In this document: in pieces, positions 44,442 to 57,664 of the stretch | Layout: every line of letters starts with the position of its first letter | How positions within the stretch are numbered: position 1 is the first letter of the stretch | Source: Phallusia mammillata | Taxonomy: Eukaryota; Chordata; Ascidiacea; Phlebobranchia; Ascidiidae | DNA: 64,000 nucleotides | NCBI GenBank assembly: GCA_003260075.1 | Contig: QLIY01000142.1 | Coordinates: forward strand, 139,909-203,908 | Direction of reading: 5' to 3' | Position numbers and translations under genes: made by a program | Notes under the pieces: generated by a model | What the model was told of the DNA's origin: nothing | The model's input: only the letters and a program-made list of their open reading frames with translations | The model's database searches: none

Positions 44442-46962
44442 ATGCATTCACCTCAGAAAGATCGGCCGAAAACGTGGAATAACAACCGTCGTGGAAAACC
44501 ACCGAAGTACGAATACAAAAAGCTGAACGAAATTGTTGATTCACCGCAAAATGCAAGGGAAATCGTTAATATTTATGGAGTAGTTATTGATTGCAGACCA
44601 GCAAAAAAATCCAAAGGATCAGGTAATAGAAAGACGTATTTACCCTTGTTTCTTACTTTACAAATTGTCTAAAATTTTAGAAAAAAACGCTGTGTGCTAA
44701 AAATATTACTTTGTGACTTGCCCGCTATAAATTTGTAGTTTACAGCTAAATAGTTATGTGACTCTGTAAAAATGGAGAATTATTGATGAAAGTTTCCATA
44801 CCGTAAAAGGCAAATGTATGTTTTAGTTTTTTTTATTTGGGAAAAACGGTATTTATTGATTGTAATAGAACTTAATGCAGTCTGCAGAGTGTGGCAGCTG
44901 CATGCGCGATTTAAAAAAATAATTTGTTGTACGCCAACATTTGGGGTGCATGTAAAAATTTTGCACCAAAGGCATTAAGTTGGGCTCTCTTGACCTCTTT
45001 TACTTGCTTTGCGCCTGCTGAAATTGGTCTTGCACTTGAACTTCTGGGTTGTGCATGCGCGCACGCGGGACATGTAGGTGCTGCACGCACGAGATCTCGT
45101 CGGGAACTGCAATGTTCTGCAGACTGGATTTTAATTAGTGTTTCATAATGCATGTACAGTTCCCTTTATTGAACAAACATATTGATTATAAACTATAGTA
45201 TACTTCTTTAAGAAAAGCAGCAATTGTTTATTTCTATCATGTTCGACAGATTTCTATTCAACTTTGAGACTTGTTGATCCATCATACTGCAAAAATGAAG
45301 GCTTAAAAATTATGCTTTTCCATTCAGATTCAGAACAACTGCCAGAGGTTAATAAACCTTGACTCCAATATTTTTTATGTTTTTGGTAATATATTTGTCA
45401 TCTCTAGGCACAAGAGTTTGATATAATTCGTTTGCATCGAGTGAGAATCGATAGTTTCATGGGACAAGTGTCACTTATAAGTTCCCGCTGGTGGTCATGG
45501 GTACTTTGGCCTGGAAAGGTATATTTGTTTTTTATCCTTTGGCCTGGAATCATATGTATTTTTTGTTTAACAAACTTCTTGGTCAAGGGATCACCAAATT
45601 TGATACATGACAGAAGCAAAGTGTATCAGAGGGCGAAAAGTTTGGAAAGAATATTTCAACTTAAGTTTAATCTGAAATAAATTTCTTTAGCAAACAAAAG
45701 AATAAAAATCTGAAAGGCCAGATGATGTTATCCATTGTACAGCATTTGACCCATAAGTTTATCTGTTGTAAAATGAATTCATTATAAATTTGAACTTTTC
45801 AATCTCTTTATTTGTACAAAATTGCACAAACTGACATTACGTAAATTTAAAATCCATTAAGCCTTATTGAAATAGATATTTATTAGTGCTAATCACAAAA
45901 TGTTAAATGGTGTTGTTAGTTTGCATAAATTTGATGCAAATGTTTTTGGGTCACTCAGGCTGTTAATGACATGGAGTCTGGGGTGTCAGGATCAGATTCA
46001 TACACCTTGCTTGAAACAGACAAGAAGCATGTGAAAGAGTTAAGAAATTGGGTCAAAGTTCACAACTTTCAGGGATTACATTTGGATGGCATTGCTACTG
46101 ATGAAAACATCAAACTATGTCAAGTTGATTGTGGACATTTTTTCAACTGGATTGGCCAAGTGGGTTTATTTTTATTCTACAAATGAATGCTTAATTTGGA
46201 TGACACAATTTATTCTTCTTTTTCTGGTTACTTAACAAGGCCCCTTTTATTCAATGCATTAATATTCTTTGCCCATGATTAGTTTTTCATGAATTACCAT
46301 GCTTTTTCATTTTGTTTATTCAATTTTAGACTGATTAGGGACATCCTAATTTTGTGGCATAAATTTTAAAATTGTAAGTACTCATCATGATCAAAATCTT
46401 CAAGCTAAGTAAAAAATATTTTGATGTTTAAGACATTTGTACTGACCAAATATATTTTTTTGCTGACAGAAAGATTAAATCAACATTACTGATATATGTT
46501 TTTTTTATGTTTGTGTAAATATACATATGGTTTTGATATATGTGTCCTCTGTGTTAAAAAAAAATAAAAAGTGTGATTTTCTTTTAATCAAAGGTGGTTG
46601 GAATAGCAATACCAAAGCCTGATGCTGCAGTATTAAAAGTTTGGGATGGCACTTTACCCACACACAAAATTGCGACTTCGAATGCAATTGATGAGGTCAG
46701 TGGTTTAACATAATATATGTATAAATACATATATATATATATATATATNTGTACATGTGCCAAGCAAAAAGGAACACACCAAGTTTAAATAACAAACATT
46801 GAGCAACCTATCTGCATTGTTTATACTTTTAACAAATTTTAGTGTCCATTTATTACCCAATGCATTTTTAAATAAAAAATAAATCTAAATTCATAAAATG
46901 TTTAGTACAAAACTTTCAAGGCTATTTTACTAAATACAATAATTGTGTATGGAAGCAAACAA

Positions 46963-46999
<37 letters not shown>

Positions 47000-49900
47000 A
47001 AATTTACTCGAATGTCAACTCATTTATGATTTAGTGGACTGATAAAAACTTGAATGCAGTAACATTAAACAGTTATGTCAAAAATTTGACTTTTTTTTAT
47101 TTTTTTTATTCAGTTAAATTATTGTTTGTTGAATATAAAAATTCTTCTCTAGGAAACTGAATTTACCATGTTAAGTGATCTACCAGATTTGGATCCTTAT
47201 GTGGTTGATGTGACAATATACGACAACCATGTGAAAACTTTGAAAAAGTCTGACATCAAAGTTGGCAAGTACAATATATATTTGAATAAGTTACTCAGTG
47301 AATAACTTTATCAATTTATTATACAACTTATACTGCAGTATACCATATATATATATATATATATTTGAAGGGTTTTATGAATCCCTCAGGTATAATACAG
47401 TTTGCTTACACCAAGTAAAAATGAATGTTTTGCATTTGGAACTTTTTAATCTTTTGATTGGTAAAACTTTTATTACTGTTTGTGAACAATGTAATGTTCT
47501 TTTAAAGGTTCATATATTCGCTTGTGCAACATGCATGCTTCTCCCAAGTTGACTAGATCTGAGCAGGAGGCAGTTGGTGACAAATCACAATACATCAGTG
47601 AATTGTATTTACATGGTGGTGTGATATTTGACAGAGGAATTTTACCTGTGGATGAAGATATGGATGACACAGTAGAAGTGATACAGTGGGTGTCTCAATT
47701 ACAGAGAAACGAATAATTACAAATAAATTTGTGTATCACTTTTGTTTTCAATATTTTTGTAATCAACATTGTTTGCAATATTAGATTTTTCTCACAAGAA
47801 TTTTTAATTCATGATTTTTTGTTGGAATAATAACTTTAGGAACACTAGACAAGGAATTAAAAAATAGCCTACCATATTCACTCGATTGTACACCGCTCTC
47901 GGTTATAAACAGCATGTTAAGGTGTCACACAATAACGTAAATTGCATGGGATGATGTTAAATAAGATTGATTTGTTTTTCATTTTCTGTTGCTAAATAGT
48001 ACAACTATTTATCAACAATTTGCCAAGCCAATATGCAAAAGAATTTGAAATGCAAAATAAACCAAAAAACAGGGTGTAGAAATAATATCAGTATGATAAT
48101 AAAATGTAAACTGCTCTGACTGCCAGGGAACTTATGTAGTGAATGCATTGTAATGTGGACGTTAAAGGTTGCTGTTGTCATCAGTGCAACATAAATAAGC
48201 CCAGCAGTTTGTTTTTATCGATCAGAACTTTTTGAAACAATCTGTGCCTGATTTAGGGTAACATAAAAAGCAATGTTGACATTAAGAAAGCGAATAGAAT
48301 AACTATATTTAAGTAAGTGGAATGCTTTAACTTTAAAATACAACTTTATAGAAAACACAAAGTAAATACACATATGTTTGCTGATATTTTTACAATGTTG
48401 ATTTAGCAATGTCTAATAGATAAAAATAATCTGTGCATGTTGTATAGAAAGCAAAAGCAAGTTTTAGAGGAACTTCAGCAAAAGCAAAAAGTTGATGAAA
48501 ACTCAAACAAGCGCACACATTCTCCTATTTCAACCCCCACAAACAGAAAGAAGCAAAGATTGAGTAAGTATTGCTACATAAAAAATGTCACATGCCAAAC
48601 TTTGCAAACCAGCAGTTTTTGATCATACCTGACAACATAGGGATCATATCTATAATTTTCAACCTATTGTTTAAGACAATATTATTTTCAGTCAACATTC
48701 TGTTTGATACAAAAACACAACAAATATGCAATTAACCAGCGATAACTATATCTGCTTCTGTTCTGGTGTGGTTCATTCCATCAAATAATACTCTACATAA
48801 GGGGTGGGGAACCTGCGGCCTAAAGGCCACATGCGGCCTTTTAGGGCACTTAGTGCGGCCTTCGATGTAAAAATACATTTTTAGAGACTGCACCAGGCGC
48901 TAAAAAATAGACAGGAACGTATTATTTTACCTTTATTTCACATTACTATTTGGTTAGTTATAAGGCAGCGGTTTTCAAACAAGACCAATGGTCCCATAGT
49001 GGTACATAAAGCAATTTCCATAGGACTACCAAAAACCCAAGGTTGTACAATCTTACTTGTGTTACAAAAGAACAATTGTTTGCTCATAATTCCCCCCCCC
49101 CTGTGTTAAACTCGTCTGTGATGTCACAAGCTGCTCTTAGATCATTGATCTTTGTAAACAAGCAAAGTCTTAGGTTAAATAAATCCTGAATGTTGTAGTG
49201 AAGGTGAAAATGTACAGAGGAATTTTAATTAGCTTGGGCTGTAAGTCCTACAACTCTACGAGGAAATAGCAAAACAACCTTTAGAAAAAAAAACTTTAGA
49301 AACTGGCTGTTTCTTTGTTATAACTATCAACTGCTGAACAGATATTGAAGTCAGTCCCTCAGATGATGGCTACCAAACCCCACCTCAGCATTTGGGTGAC
49401 GCTTCAAAAGACACCAGTCCCATTCTACAGAATAGCATAGTTGAAAAAATTGCTACACCGGTAGGAAAAATAGATGTTAATCAGATTGTTTCTAGGCTGG
49501 TAGATGTATTTTGTTTATTGAATTGACAGCTGTGTGCATTTGGGCTTTTTTAGGTGTAGTTATGTGTTGCATGCGAACAAGAAGCTTCCCTGATGTTGGA
49601 ACTTTGTGCATGTGATGTGTTTGGGTTATGTCATATGTTGGCTCTTGCAGTGTGTTCAAATATTGCCCCCGCTTAATCATTGCAAATCCGTATCAGAAAT
49701 ATGCGCTCTATTAAAAATTTATGGTTGCAAATATGTAATTTAAAGAAAACATCAAGTTAGTGTTTTGATTACTGGTTTCTCTTTTTTTACCTTAGCTGAT
49801 TAAAGGGCTTGAAGGTTTGTAAACTTTTTTTTTCATTCAGAGCCAGGATACACTTGAAATGTTGCTGGAAATGGACAACGCCGCTCAACCTCAAGTTCTG

Positions 49901-52900
49901 CCGGACAGTAATCTGACCAACATGTCCGATTCCGATGACGTATCAACTCAAAACAGTGCGTCATCTGTCTTACGATGTCATCAAGACTCGCATACTGGTA
50001 ATATACTTTAAAGCAAGACCCACATTTTATGAAATGAAAAATGTAAAGCTTAAAAACTCAAAAAAACTTCTAATTATTTCGAACTCAAAAAAAAACTCAA
50101 AAAAACTTCTAATTATTTCGAACATGAAGGAAAATAACAATAGGTCAACAATAAGTACAGAGCACAAAACGTAGTTTATGGGTACCAGGCTATGATATTG
50201 GTCATTGGAAAAACTGGTAAAAGATGCAGCTCAACCGTAACTGATAATAAAATGCAGTAAAGCTATAGTGAGGAAACTGTTGAGCAATGTTCGATATTAT
50301 GAAGGGTTGTGTGAATAGAGCTTCCAGCTAAATGGGGTTTGCATACATGGAAGTCCATAATACATGGAAGTCCATAATACTTTTGTACCTCAAATTTTTG
50401 CTTGGAATAGATGTAGCAAACTATCTACCGATAGAAGCTTGAAATGATAACAGACGAGTTAGCAAGTGGGCGGTCAGTTCATTTAAGTGTTACGCAACTT
50501 ACGCCTGAAAACCCCGGCATGCCTGGGCGGGCCCGACCAATTCGTTCAGTCAGTCACAAAAGCGCTAAAGGGTCACAAAAAGAAAGTAGTGTACCTCTTA
50601 TGTAGCTTCAGATAAACCTGTCTTAAATTTCCGATGTTATTTAACCAGTTTGGAATTCAAAAGATCTATGTTTTTGACTCTGTTGCCTGAGATTTAGCTG
50701 CAAAAGAGCTGAGCATTAAAAAAGGTTTGGGCTAAAGTTTAACTTATAAGTTCTAAAGGTTTCAAATATCACTAAAAAATTGAAAAAGAATTTGTACATT
50801 GCTTACAGAAAAACACATATTACTTGTCATACAGTCGTGTTCGGTGACAGCTCACCACTCAACGTCACCAAAATCCGTGACGTCATTAACGCTGACGTAC
50901 CTGTAAGAACTTCAAAGCTTTTCCGGATTCGCGCAAAAATCCAGAGATGTTCGAACATTGACCAACTGGTTTACCATCATTGTCCGGCCACGGGAATAAA
51001 GTATGTCGCCTAATAACATTACTTGTAATTGTACGTTTTGTAGTAATATTGTCATTTTGATGTTGTTGTTTTTTGTTCTTATACTAAATTTACGTAACTT
51101 TTGTCAGAAAAGATAAAAACCGTTTTGGTAGACAAACTGACGTTGAATTTAGAGATACACTTAATAATGATCATTAAAGTTTTTTTTAAGTTTCTGTTCA
51201 AAAACGGTATCGAAAAACACTGCAGGATAATGATCTTTTAGAGGTAACTTTCCGTACATTTTATTCAGTGTTGGAAATAAGTCTAGTCTAAGAGACAGTA
51301 GCCTTATTTGCACACCAGCAAGGATTTTTGTGTGATTGTTAAACTGCGCTTAGTGCAAAAAACGTTACTTTTTGTCGTTTTGTGTTTGCTTGCGTATTTT
51401 ATGTTGAACACCATTCCAGTGCACGATGACATCGCAAATATCCTACATTTGCCAACAACATCAGCTGACTTAATATTGGCCTAAACACAATTAGAAATCT
51501 ATTTCAGTATTCCAGCCACAAACGATGGCGAAAATCTTGAAATACCGGATGATTTGCATGAATGGCTCAACGAGTGGCGAAAAATGAGTGGATTCGATCA
51601 AAACCAATCGGCGCGAGATGGCGATCGAGAGTCAATATTGAACACATCAATTGAAAGTCTTGAGGAAGAAGAAACGAACACACAATGGCCGGTGCCCGGA
51701 TTGCCAGAAAACATCAAGTACAAATTATTTTGCTGTGTGGTTTATCTGAGTAATCTAGTACAGGAGTTACCAAACTTTTAACGTTTTTTTGATTAACGTG
51801 GTTCTGCACAAATGACAATCCCAAACGTAAGCTGTCAAGAAACAACAAAAAAACTAGTAATTGTCTTGAAAATACAAATACAATTTTGAAGACGGAGCAG
51901 TACAGTGCTTCACATAATCGTAGAAAAATAAAAAATCTTTGTTATTATATTTTGCCTCTTTGAATGCTATAATAAACAATGACGTCTGCAGCCATAGGCG
52001 CCCACTTGCTAAAATCGGCGGGGAGGCAGAATTTTATAACTCGGTAAAGACGGAAATATTCAGCTCGGACGTCACTTAACGTCGCAAGTTACACCCTTTG
52101 CAGTGTTTCGGTACTAGTATACATAACATTAGCAGCCGAAGCCGACCCAACTATACAGTAATACATTTTTTCATCCCCGCAACAATTATTACAAAGCATG
52201 TTTTATTTTTACGCAACAAGGCGCACATGCGTCTAAAAAGCCATTATAATAATCGTTTCTTACGTTTCTAGGTCGTTTGGTTGGTTTCAACCATGTTTTC
52301 TATTTACACAGGAAATTGCATGTAACGCATTTAAGTTTAGTTTATTTTAAATCAGGAATTACCAAAGTAAAGCCCGCGAAGGTTTTTGTTCTAAATATAT
52401 ATCTTGGAAAATAACGAGTCAACCGTTGAAAGTTAATTTGCCACCAAAGAGTTCCCACAACAACATGTGGTCTTAAGTTTACCTAGTTTTACACTTCACA
52501 GGACGCATAAAAATGATCCAAAAACAGTTTGTTACATCACAGACAAGACTTAAAGTATCAATGCTTTCGTTACTGTGCGTGTACAGGTGCCTTTCTTTGT
52601 TAATTGTGATGACATAAATGAGAAGTTAGTAATTTATGTCACATAATTTTATAGTTCGACAGTAGCGCTATCTCTTAATAATATTGTATAGCTCCTGCTG
52701 GTCCCACAAAAGCGCTTTGTAGACCACAGTTGCGGAACGGCGCTGCGTTTGTGCTTGTAAGCGATGTGGCCGTCTAATGTCATTTTCATGTTATGCGGCA
52801 TGCTTTTCATGTTATTTTCATGTTACCCTGAAAAAAAAATTGGCTACCCCCTTTGTAAACGATGTCAATTTGTGTCGATGTTGCTGACCGAGTTTTAGCA

Positions 52901-55630
52901 AACACTTCTTGCATGTTTTTATCCAATGGTTCATTGCATATAACCAGGGTTGCCATCGACATGGAACTCGAAATAAGGACACACGAACAATTGGACTTTC
53001 ATGTCAAAGGACACACGAACAAATTGGACTTTCATGTCGAAACAAACGTTTTTGAATCTTTGCATTTATCCGAGCCTTGACATATCACATGTCATATTTC
53101 TTTTTGCCAGGAACAATCTGTTCCAACTCCTTGTTCGTAGAAAACACGTAGTGCATCTCACGACAGCCCAGGTCTAGGTTTACTTTTAGCAGGGATTTGA
53201 CTTGTAATTGTTAAAAAAAAGGACAAATCTTAGAAATAAGGACGGTATGGCAACCCTGCATATAACACTTCAAGTATACGTTTGTGACGTAACAATATGC
53301 GTTGTTTGATTTTTCAGAAAGGTTTGTCGGTTCAAACTAGGCAGTTGTTGACTGTGCAGTAGTACAGAGTTACTACAAAACTGTGTGTGCATAAATTAGC
53401 GCAAAACTGGTTTATGACGTAGTCAGCGACGCAAATACCCGGGGAGGCGGCGCCTCCCCGCCTCCCCATAAGTGGGCGCCAGTGTCTGCAGCTAATAAAA
53501 GTAATGTTGCGGATAGAATTTACATCATTTTTACGTTTTCGTTATTTAAGGTACTAATATTTTGCAACAGTAACTTTAACATTGTTGCTTGATTATAGAA
53601 TGTCGACCTTCCGAGATCCAAACGACAAATCTGATTGGCAAAATATGATTTGCAAGAATCACGTGATCAGAAAACGAAAGTGCGGCTCGGAAAAATTTAC
53701 GATTTTATACGTAAGTGCAAAATAAGGCCATGCTAAATATCTACAACAACACGTCATACAAAAGATATTTTTACTTAACATTTATCAACACACAGCTTTT
53801 ACCCCGATAGGTATTTGTTTATTATTTTTAAAAACGCCAATTGTGTGTGTGAATGGGGCTTTTTTGGGTCGAAAATATAATTTTTCAAATGAGTAACACA
53901 TCAAGCTCAGTTATAAATTGCTTTATTGCGATTCTTTGATTTAAATATTATCTGCATTTGTTCAAAGTACTAAACCGTATGCCGAAATTCCTACAGTGGT
54001 TACGACCTTTTTCTATTGTTCTTTAATAATTAATCAACTTTAACTCTTTAATTAATTAACTTTAACACGTTTCGTTTTAGGACTCACAATGCGAAGAAAG
54101 CTTGGTGAACTTGGCAGGAAATTACAACAGGGTGGTGAGAATCACCAGCAGGAACGAAATGACGTCATCAAGTCTTCCACCCGTGGTTTACCAAGGTGGC
54201 ATTTACTACTATTGGTAAGTATGCTACGATTTACCAAATCTCACAATTATCAAAAAGATATTTTGAAACCTGGTGCAGTATGGTGCTATGATGGATTTGT
54301 ATAGATTTACTTTTACACGGAAACATGCAAAATGTTATGTTTAAATAAAACCTGAAAAGTCATAGTTGAATAACCCCACAGTATTTTTCTATTTAAACTT
54401 TCGAATGTGTTCTCAGTTAACCAAAAGAACAAAGTACAAACCTTTCTGGCTTACAACTCCAATTTGCCAAGCGCTTTATTGCGATGTGATTATTCCGAAC
54501 ATTTCAAATTGTCATAGGGTACTATTCAGCACGCAATTAAACAGAATTTACGACAAAAAAACATTATCGTGTTTAGCGCAATAAAATAAACTTCCGGTAT
54601 GTTCATACCTAGGATTCTTTAATTTGTAAAAAATGCAAATATCAACTGTGCTTTTGGAATTAAAAATGCACCGTAAGGACCTTATGATGTCATACAGTCA
54701 ATGTTAGATTTGTTTTCAGTTCCCCCGGTTGTGTGTCAACTGTGTCAGTTCCTCCTCTTATGGAGGAATCTAAATCATTTCGTTCTTCAAGTCCGACTCA
54801 GGCGCTTATGTGTCCTTTGCTCCTGCATCGCTTCTTTCTCCTCATCCAGTTTGCCGACGACACTGACCACTTGGTGGCGACCTTGAGCGGAAAATCGGCG
54901 GTACGTTCAAGGATTATTGTTGCACAACTTTCATTAAAAATTAAATAGGCTAATTGCCGCGTTGAGCCCAAAACGTAAGAAAGCGGCAAAAGCATATTTG
55001 ATATCAGATTTTGAATTTTTGTAAATAGATTTTGCATATATTTAGAGGTGTGTGTACGTTGACGATTTAAGCGCGACAAAACCATTGCTTTTTAAGTGCA
55101 GTTTTAGTTCAATAGTTTGCTATGTTTATTTTTTCTTTGTACTTTGGTAAGTTTTTTCTTTAACCCGTTGGTACCCGTGTGTACTACATGTATAAGCCCT
55201 CTTCGGTTAAATTAATGTACTTAGTGCCAATTTCGTCTTCTTGAGATGACTTGCCACGTTAACATTGTTCACTTTTAATCTTTACAAACCCATTTTCGTA
55301 TTGGTAGTTAAAAATGCGTTATCGTTTTTATATTAATTAACTAAGCAATTTTGAACCCATTTCTTCAACCTGATTGTTACTATTGTATGTCTTTAAAAGA
55401 TTTCATTTTTTAACGGAGTCACACCGGAAAAATACCTCGCTGACCCACAGTGTCCATCCACACTAAAAGAAGAACTCTCACGGTTGCTAGGAGACAGTGA
55501 AAGCTTAGAAGCTGGCGAACCACCCTTTGTAGAAGTTGTGATAGAAAAGAAATCACGGAGGCCACTAGTCGAAAATGACCCACCTGTTATCCTCTATGAC
55601 GTCATAAACACCAGATTACGTCAGTGGTGA
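44442..55630 (+). CDS. POT1: POT1, telomere single-strand DNA-binding protein (shelterin), complete, 16 exons
   Basis: Binds the single-stranded telomeric overhang, partners TPP1 and caps chromosome ends. Exons: 44442-44622, 45250-45347, 45408-45518, 45959-46159, 46594-46695, 47153-47264, 47508-47685, 48448-48563, 49342-49460, 49841-49997, 50835-51000, 51508-51717, 53599-53710, 54081-54214, 54720-54900, 55400-55630. All phases agree: 802 residues (human about 634). OB1 at about 23-130 (EIVNIYGVVIDCRPAKKSKG, STLRLVDPS, FDIIRLHRVRID); OB2 at about 150-330 (VLKVWDGTLP, VDVTIYDNHVK, SYIRLCNMHASP, YLHGGVIFDRG). A Ser/Gln/acidic linker at about 335-465 has no counterpart I recognise. The C-terminal OB3/TPP1-binding half follows (VTKIRDVINADVPVRTSKLF, VVYQGGIYYYW, QFADDTDHLVATLSG). 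Intron 6 has a GC donor (GTTG|GCAAGT). The start ATG precedes the conserved OB1 by about 22 codons. Confidence 0.9.
44878..45126. mobile_element. Short TIR element (CAGTCTGCAGA)
   Basis: The ends CAGTCTGCAGAG and TCTGCAGACTG are inverted copies around 249 bp of GC-richer DNA. It lies in POT1 intron 1, just before the second exon. No target duplication found, so the assignment is tentative. Confidence 0.5.
46727..46749. repeat. (AT)n microsatellite ending in N
   Basis: Simple AT repeat in a POT1 intron with an unresolved base at 46749. Confidence 0.8.
46970..46997. repeat. (AT)n microsatellite
   Basis: Simple alternating AT in the same POT1 intron as the repeat at 46727. Confidence 0.8.
47265..47266 (+). 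other. GC splice donor of POT1 intron 6
   Basis: The exon ends AAAGTTG and the intron begins GCAAGT. Using the GT four bases later would shift the next exon into a frame that meets a stop soon after. The GC donor keeps the conserved KVGSYIRL sequence in frame. Confidence 0.8.
48799..49282. mobile_element. Diverged hAT-like element, right-truncated, relative of 36318-36925
   Basis: Begins AGGGGTGGGGAACCTGCGGCC with a decayed first bases and follows the 36318 element through CCTACAACTCTACGAGG before similarity stops; the right inverted end is missing. It lies in POT1 intron 8, a little before exon 9. A 9-base C run occurs near 49093. Confidence 0.7.
50050..50124. repeat. Two-copy tandem repeat
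   Basis: AACTCAAAAAAACTTCTAATTATTTCGAAC-type unit occurs twice in a row in POT1 intron 10, the first after AGCTTAA. A small local duplication. Confidence 0.7.
51992..53483. mobile_element. 1.5-kb hAT-like element with perfect target duplication GTCTGCAG
   Basis: GTCTGCAG is present at 51984-51991 and 53484-53491. Inside are inverted arms: TAGGCGCCCACTTGCT followed by GGCGGGGAGGC on the left, and GCCTCCCC...ATAAGTGGGCGCC on the right. The outermost bases of the two ends do not match well. No transposase frame is seen. It fills most of POT1 intron 12 and is interrupted by the element at 52945. Confidence 0.75.
52945..53258. mobile_element. Nested hAT-like MITE with perfect target duplication CATATAAC
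   Basis: 314 bp with ends CAGGGTTGCCAT and ATGGCAACCCTG. CATATAAC is present at 52937-52944 and 53259-53266. Inside, a unit starting GGACACACGAACAA (about 32 bp) is repeated in tandem. It sits wholly within the element 51992-53483 and is therefore younger. Confidence 0.88.
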
Positions 55631-55933
55631 CGTGTGGAAGCGTTCGGTTTTATAATAATTTGTTAGCTTTTTATTGTTTAGTGTTGTAGATTGTCTCTGC
55701 CATTTGTTTCTTTTTGGTGTTTTTTTGCTTTTGAATTTGAATCTTAACTGCCTAAATGCAAGAATTCTCTGATGACAGTTCTTCAGTTCTTACATTTGTT
55801 CTGACATGAAAAAAATGAAGATGCTTACTGTATTTGTCCAACGTAAATTTAAAACCCAAAAGTTCCGTACTTTATAAATGTGGCATTTGGTTTAGTTTGA
55901 ATGTGTTAAAGTTGTGTTTGAAATAACTGTTAT

Positions 55934-55939
55934 ATTAAA
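55934..55939 (+). promoter_or_regulatory. POT1 polyadenylation signal (ATTAAA)
   Basis: ATTAAA about 300 bases after the POT1 stop and before the repeat at 55966. A common variant signal; not otherwise supported. Confidence 0.4.
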
Positions 55940-55965
55940 GTATTAACGTTTAAAGCCATGAAGGT

Positions 55966-56107
55966 CAGTGGTTCTCAACTCGTTCAGGAAGGCTTGAAAC
56001 AGAATTCGTTGACCTTCTTTTAGTATTTATATACAATCTTCTCCAGTTTATGACCAAATTCAGTGGACCACCTGAAAGTCATCATGAATCACCAGTTGAG
56101 AACCATG
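55966..56107. mobile_element. Short hAT-like MITE (CAGTGGTTCTCAACT)
   Basis: 142 bp with ends CAGTGGTTCTCAACTCG and AGTTGAGAACCATG; the right end has lost one base. GTGGACCACCTGAAAG inside resembles the families at 30394 and 35300. It lies just beyond the POT1 3' end. Confidence 0.6.
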
Positions 56108-56984
56108 TGGTTTTTTATTCTTGCACTACCATTACTGAAATTTTCTACAATGTTTCATCACTGCCTTGTTTTCTAAGAGCTTTGTCCGAGAGTCAATAAA
56201 CTTTTTGCCAAGGTTTGAAATACTTTTGCTGTTTGTACCTGTACCCGAACTTTAGTATAACCCTGCTACTTAACCTAAAATCCAAATAACTGCGTTTTAC
56301 TTTAATCTAAAACACAAAACTGTTATCTAGCTTTGCAACAAATTGATTTCAATATCTACCAACTTGCTCTTTGAGTCACATGCAGTCTATGACGTAATAA
56401 TTGATTATTCTGGAATCTTAGCCTGAGAGAAACCTTGACGAACTCTTTTAGAAAAACAATATACCAGGCAAGGGTGTTTTGTCTTGTTGGTAACAGCAAG
56501 CCAAATCGCGAGCTGCTGCATAATTGATGAAAACATGAGCGTGTCCATCTTCTGTCTTTATTAAGTGGAATTTTTAGGAGAACCAATTTCGCTGAAGGTT
56601 AGCCCCTTATGTTTCAAAGCAATGACGTAAACCGGTGTTATTGGTTGCGTGCTGCTGGATATGTTTTGTGTGTAGTTGCTAGTTTAAGGATATAATATTG
56701 CTGACTGTTAGCTGGTTTATGAATTCTGGCATAAGTTTCACCTCCTTGAGGTCGTTTAACAAAAATCTGTTGAATATATGAAGTGTTTCCTAGTCGCCCT
56801 TCACACCGACAAAAAGTGCAGATTTCATCTTGTACAGTATAGTGACCAAGAGTTTTCCGTCCAAATCAGATAGTAATGTTCCAAACTGTGCTATGCTTCA
56901 TATTTGAGCTTTTGGCGAAGACAGCGGAAAAACTATTAATGAATTATTTAGGGGATTGCAGCATTTCTTGAACCACTTAAATCC

Positions 56985-57349
56985 TGCTGAGTGCAAAGTA
57001 TTGTTACCGAAGGACTGCGCATTGTCATTCGCTGGATGGATTTCATTGCTCAAAAGCAGAACCGCCTTTCTTTAATCTGACTAAATCCAGTCTGGCGGAT
57101 GGATCCAACGTTTCCAGTGGAAGCGATAATCGACCTGTCTCTGAGCAAAGCTTCTCACACGTCTTGAAACAGGCTCCAGCAACGAAAAAAGGGTTTTGGT
57201 TGAAGAGCCAGTGCCCGACAGTGAATGACACTTGTATAGTAGTACACTACTCAAATCGTTGGCAGATATGTGTTTCGTTTCAGGAAAGCTTGTCTGCATT
57301 GTATTCGCTGGTTCTATATCTTAAATGTTATGGAAAAGTCAATTTTTAA
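56985..57349 (+). CDS. Possible ectodomain exon upstream of the GPR37-like gene
   Basis: A frame of about 120 codons is open from a stop just before 56985 to a stop at 57349. It has several Cys (KYCYRRTAHCHSLDGFHC; SQCPTVNDTC) and three N-glycosylation sequons (NLT, NVS, NDT), as expected of a secreted or extracellular region. There is no ATG near its start, so it would need an acceptor around 56985-57000. The exact ends and the junction to 57511 were not settled. Other frames here are also fairly open because of higher GC, which weakens the case. Confidence 0.3.
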
Positions 57350-57510
57350 CCAGGCATAGCGTTACGATATTATGTCATGCGTTGTTTGTCAAATATGTGT
57401 TAATTTTGACGTTAATAATCACATTTAAAAACACCTAATGTGTTATGTATGTGAGAATAAAAATATACAGTACTTTTAGGTTAACAACAGTATGAAATTT
57501 GAACATTTTA

Positions 57511-57664
57511 GCGGGAACACACGTTTCTGGCGTATTACCCACCAGGCCACAAGGCATTCCTGAACAGTGTGAGGTGAAAAAGGCCAGTTGTCGAACACAA
57601 GCGCCAGCCGGTTCGAAGCGTGCCATTCATGTACAGCCAGGCCCGACGGGTTGTATTTCGCTCC
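57511..57664 (+). CDS. Probable N-terminal (extracellular) exon of the GPR37-like gene
   Basis: Bounded by a good acceptor (ATTTTAG|CGGGAAC) and a good donor (CGCTCC|GTAAGT). The open frame reads GTHVSGVLPTRPQGIPEQ... with two Cys and many Pro/Lys. It ends in phase 1 and would join the exon at 58563 as ...SLHATMGSTN in frame. GPR37-type receptors have long N-terminal ectodomains. No homology was recognised, so membership rests on splice phase and position. Confidence 0.4.

Noticed and set aside
47298-47552. 84-codon frame beginning in the intron of POT1
   Set aside because: It passes through a microsatellite and shadows the POT1 exon 47508-47685 in another frame.
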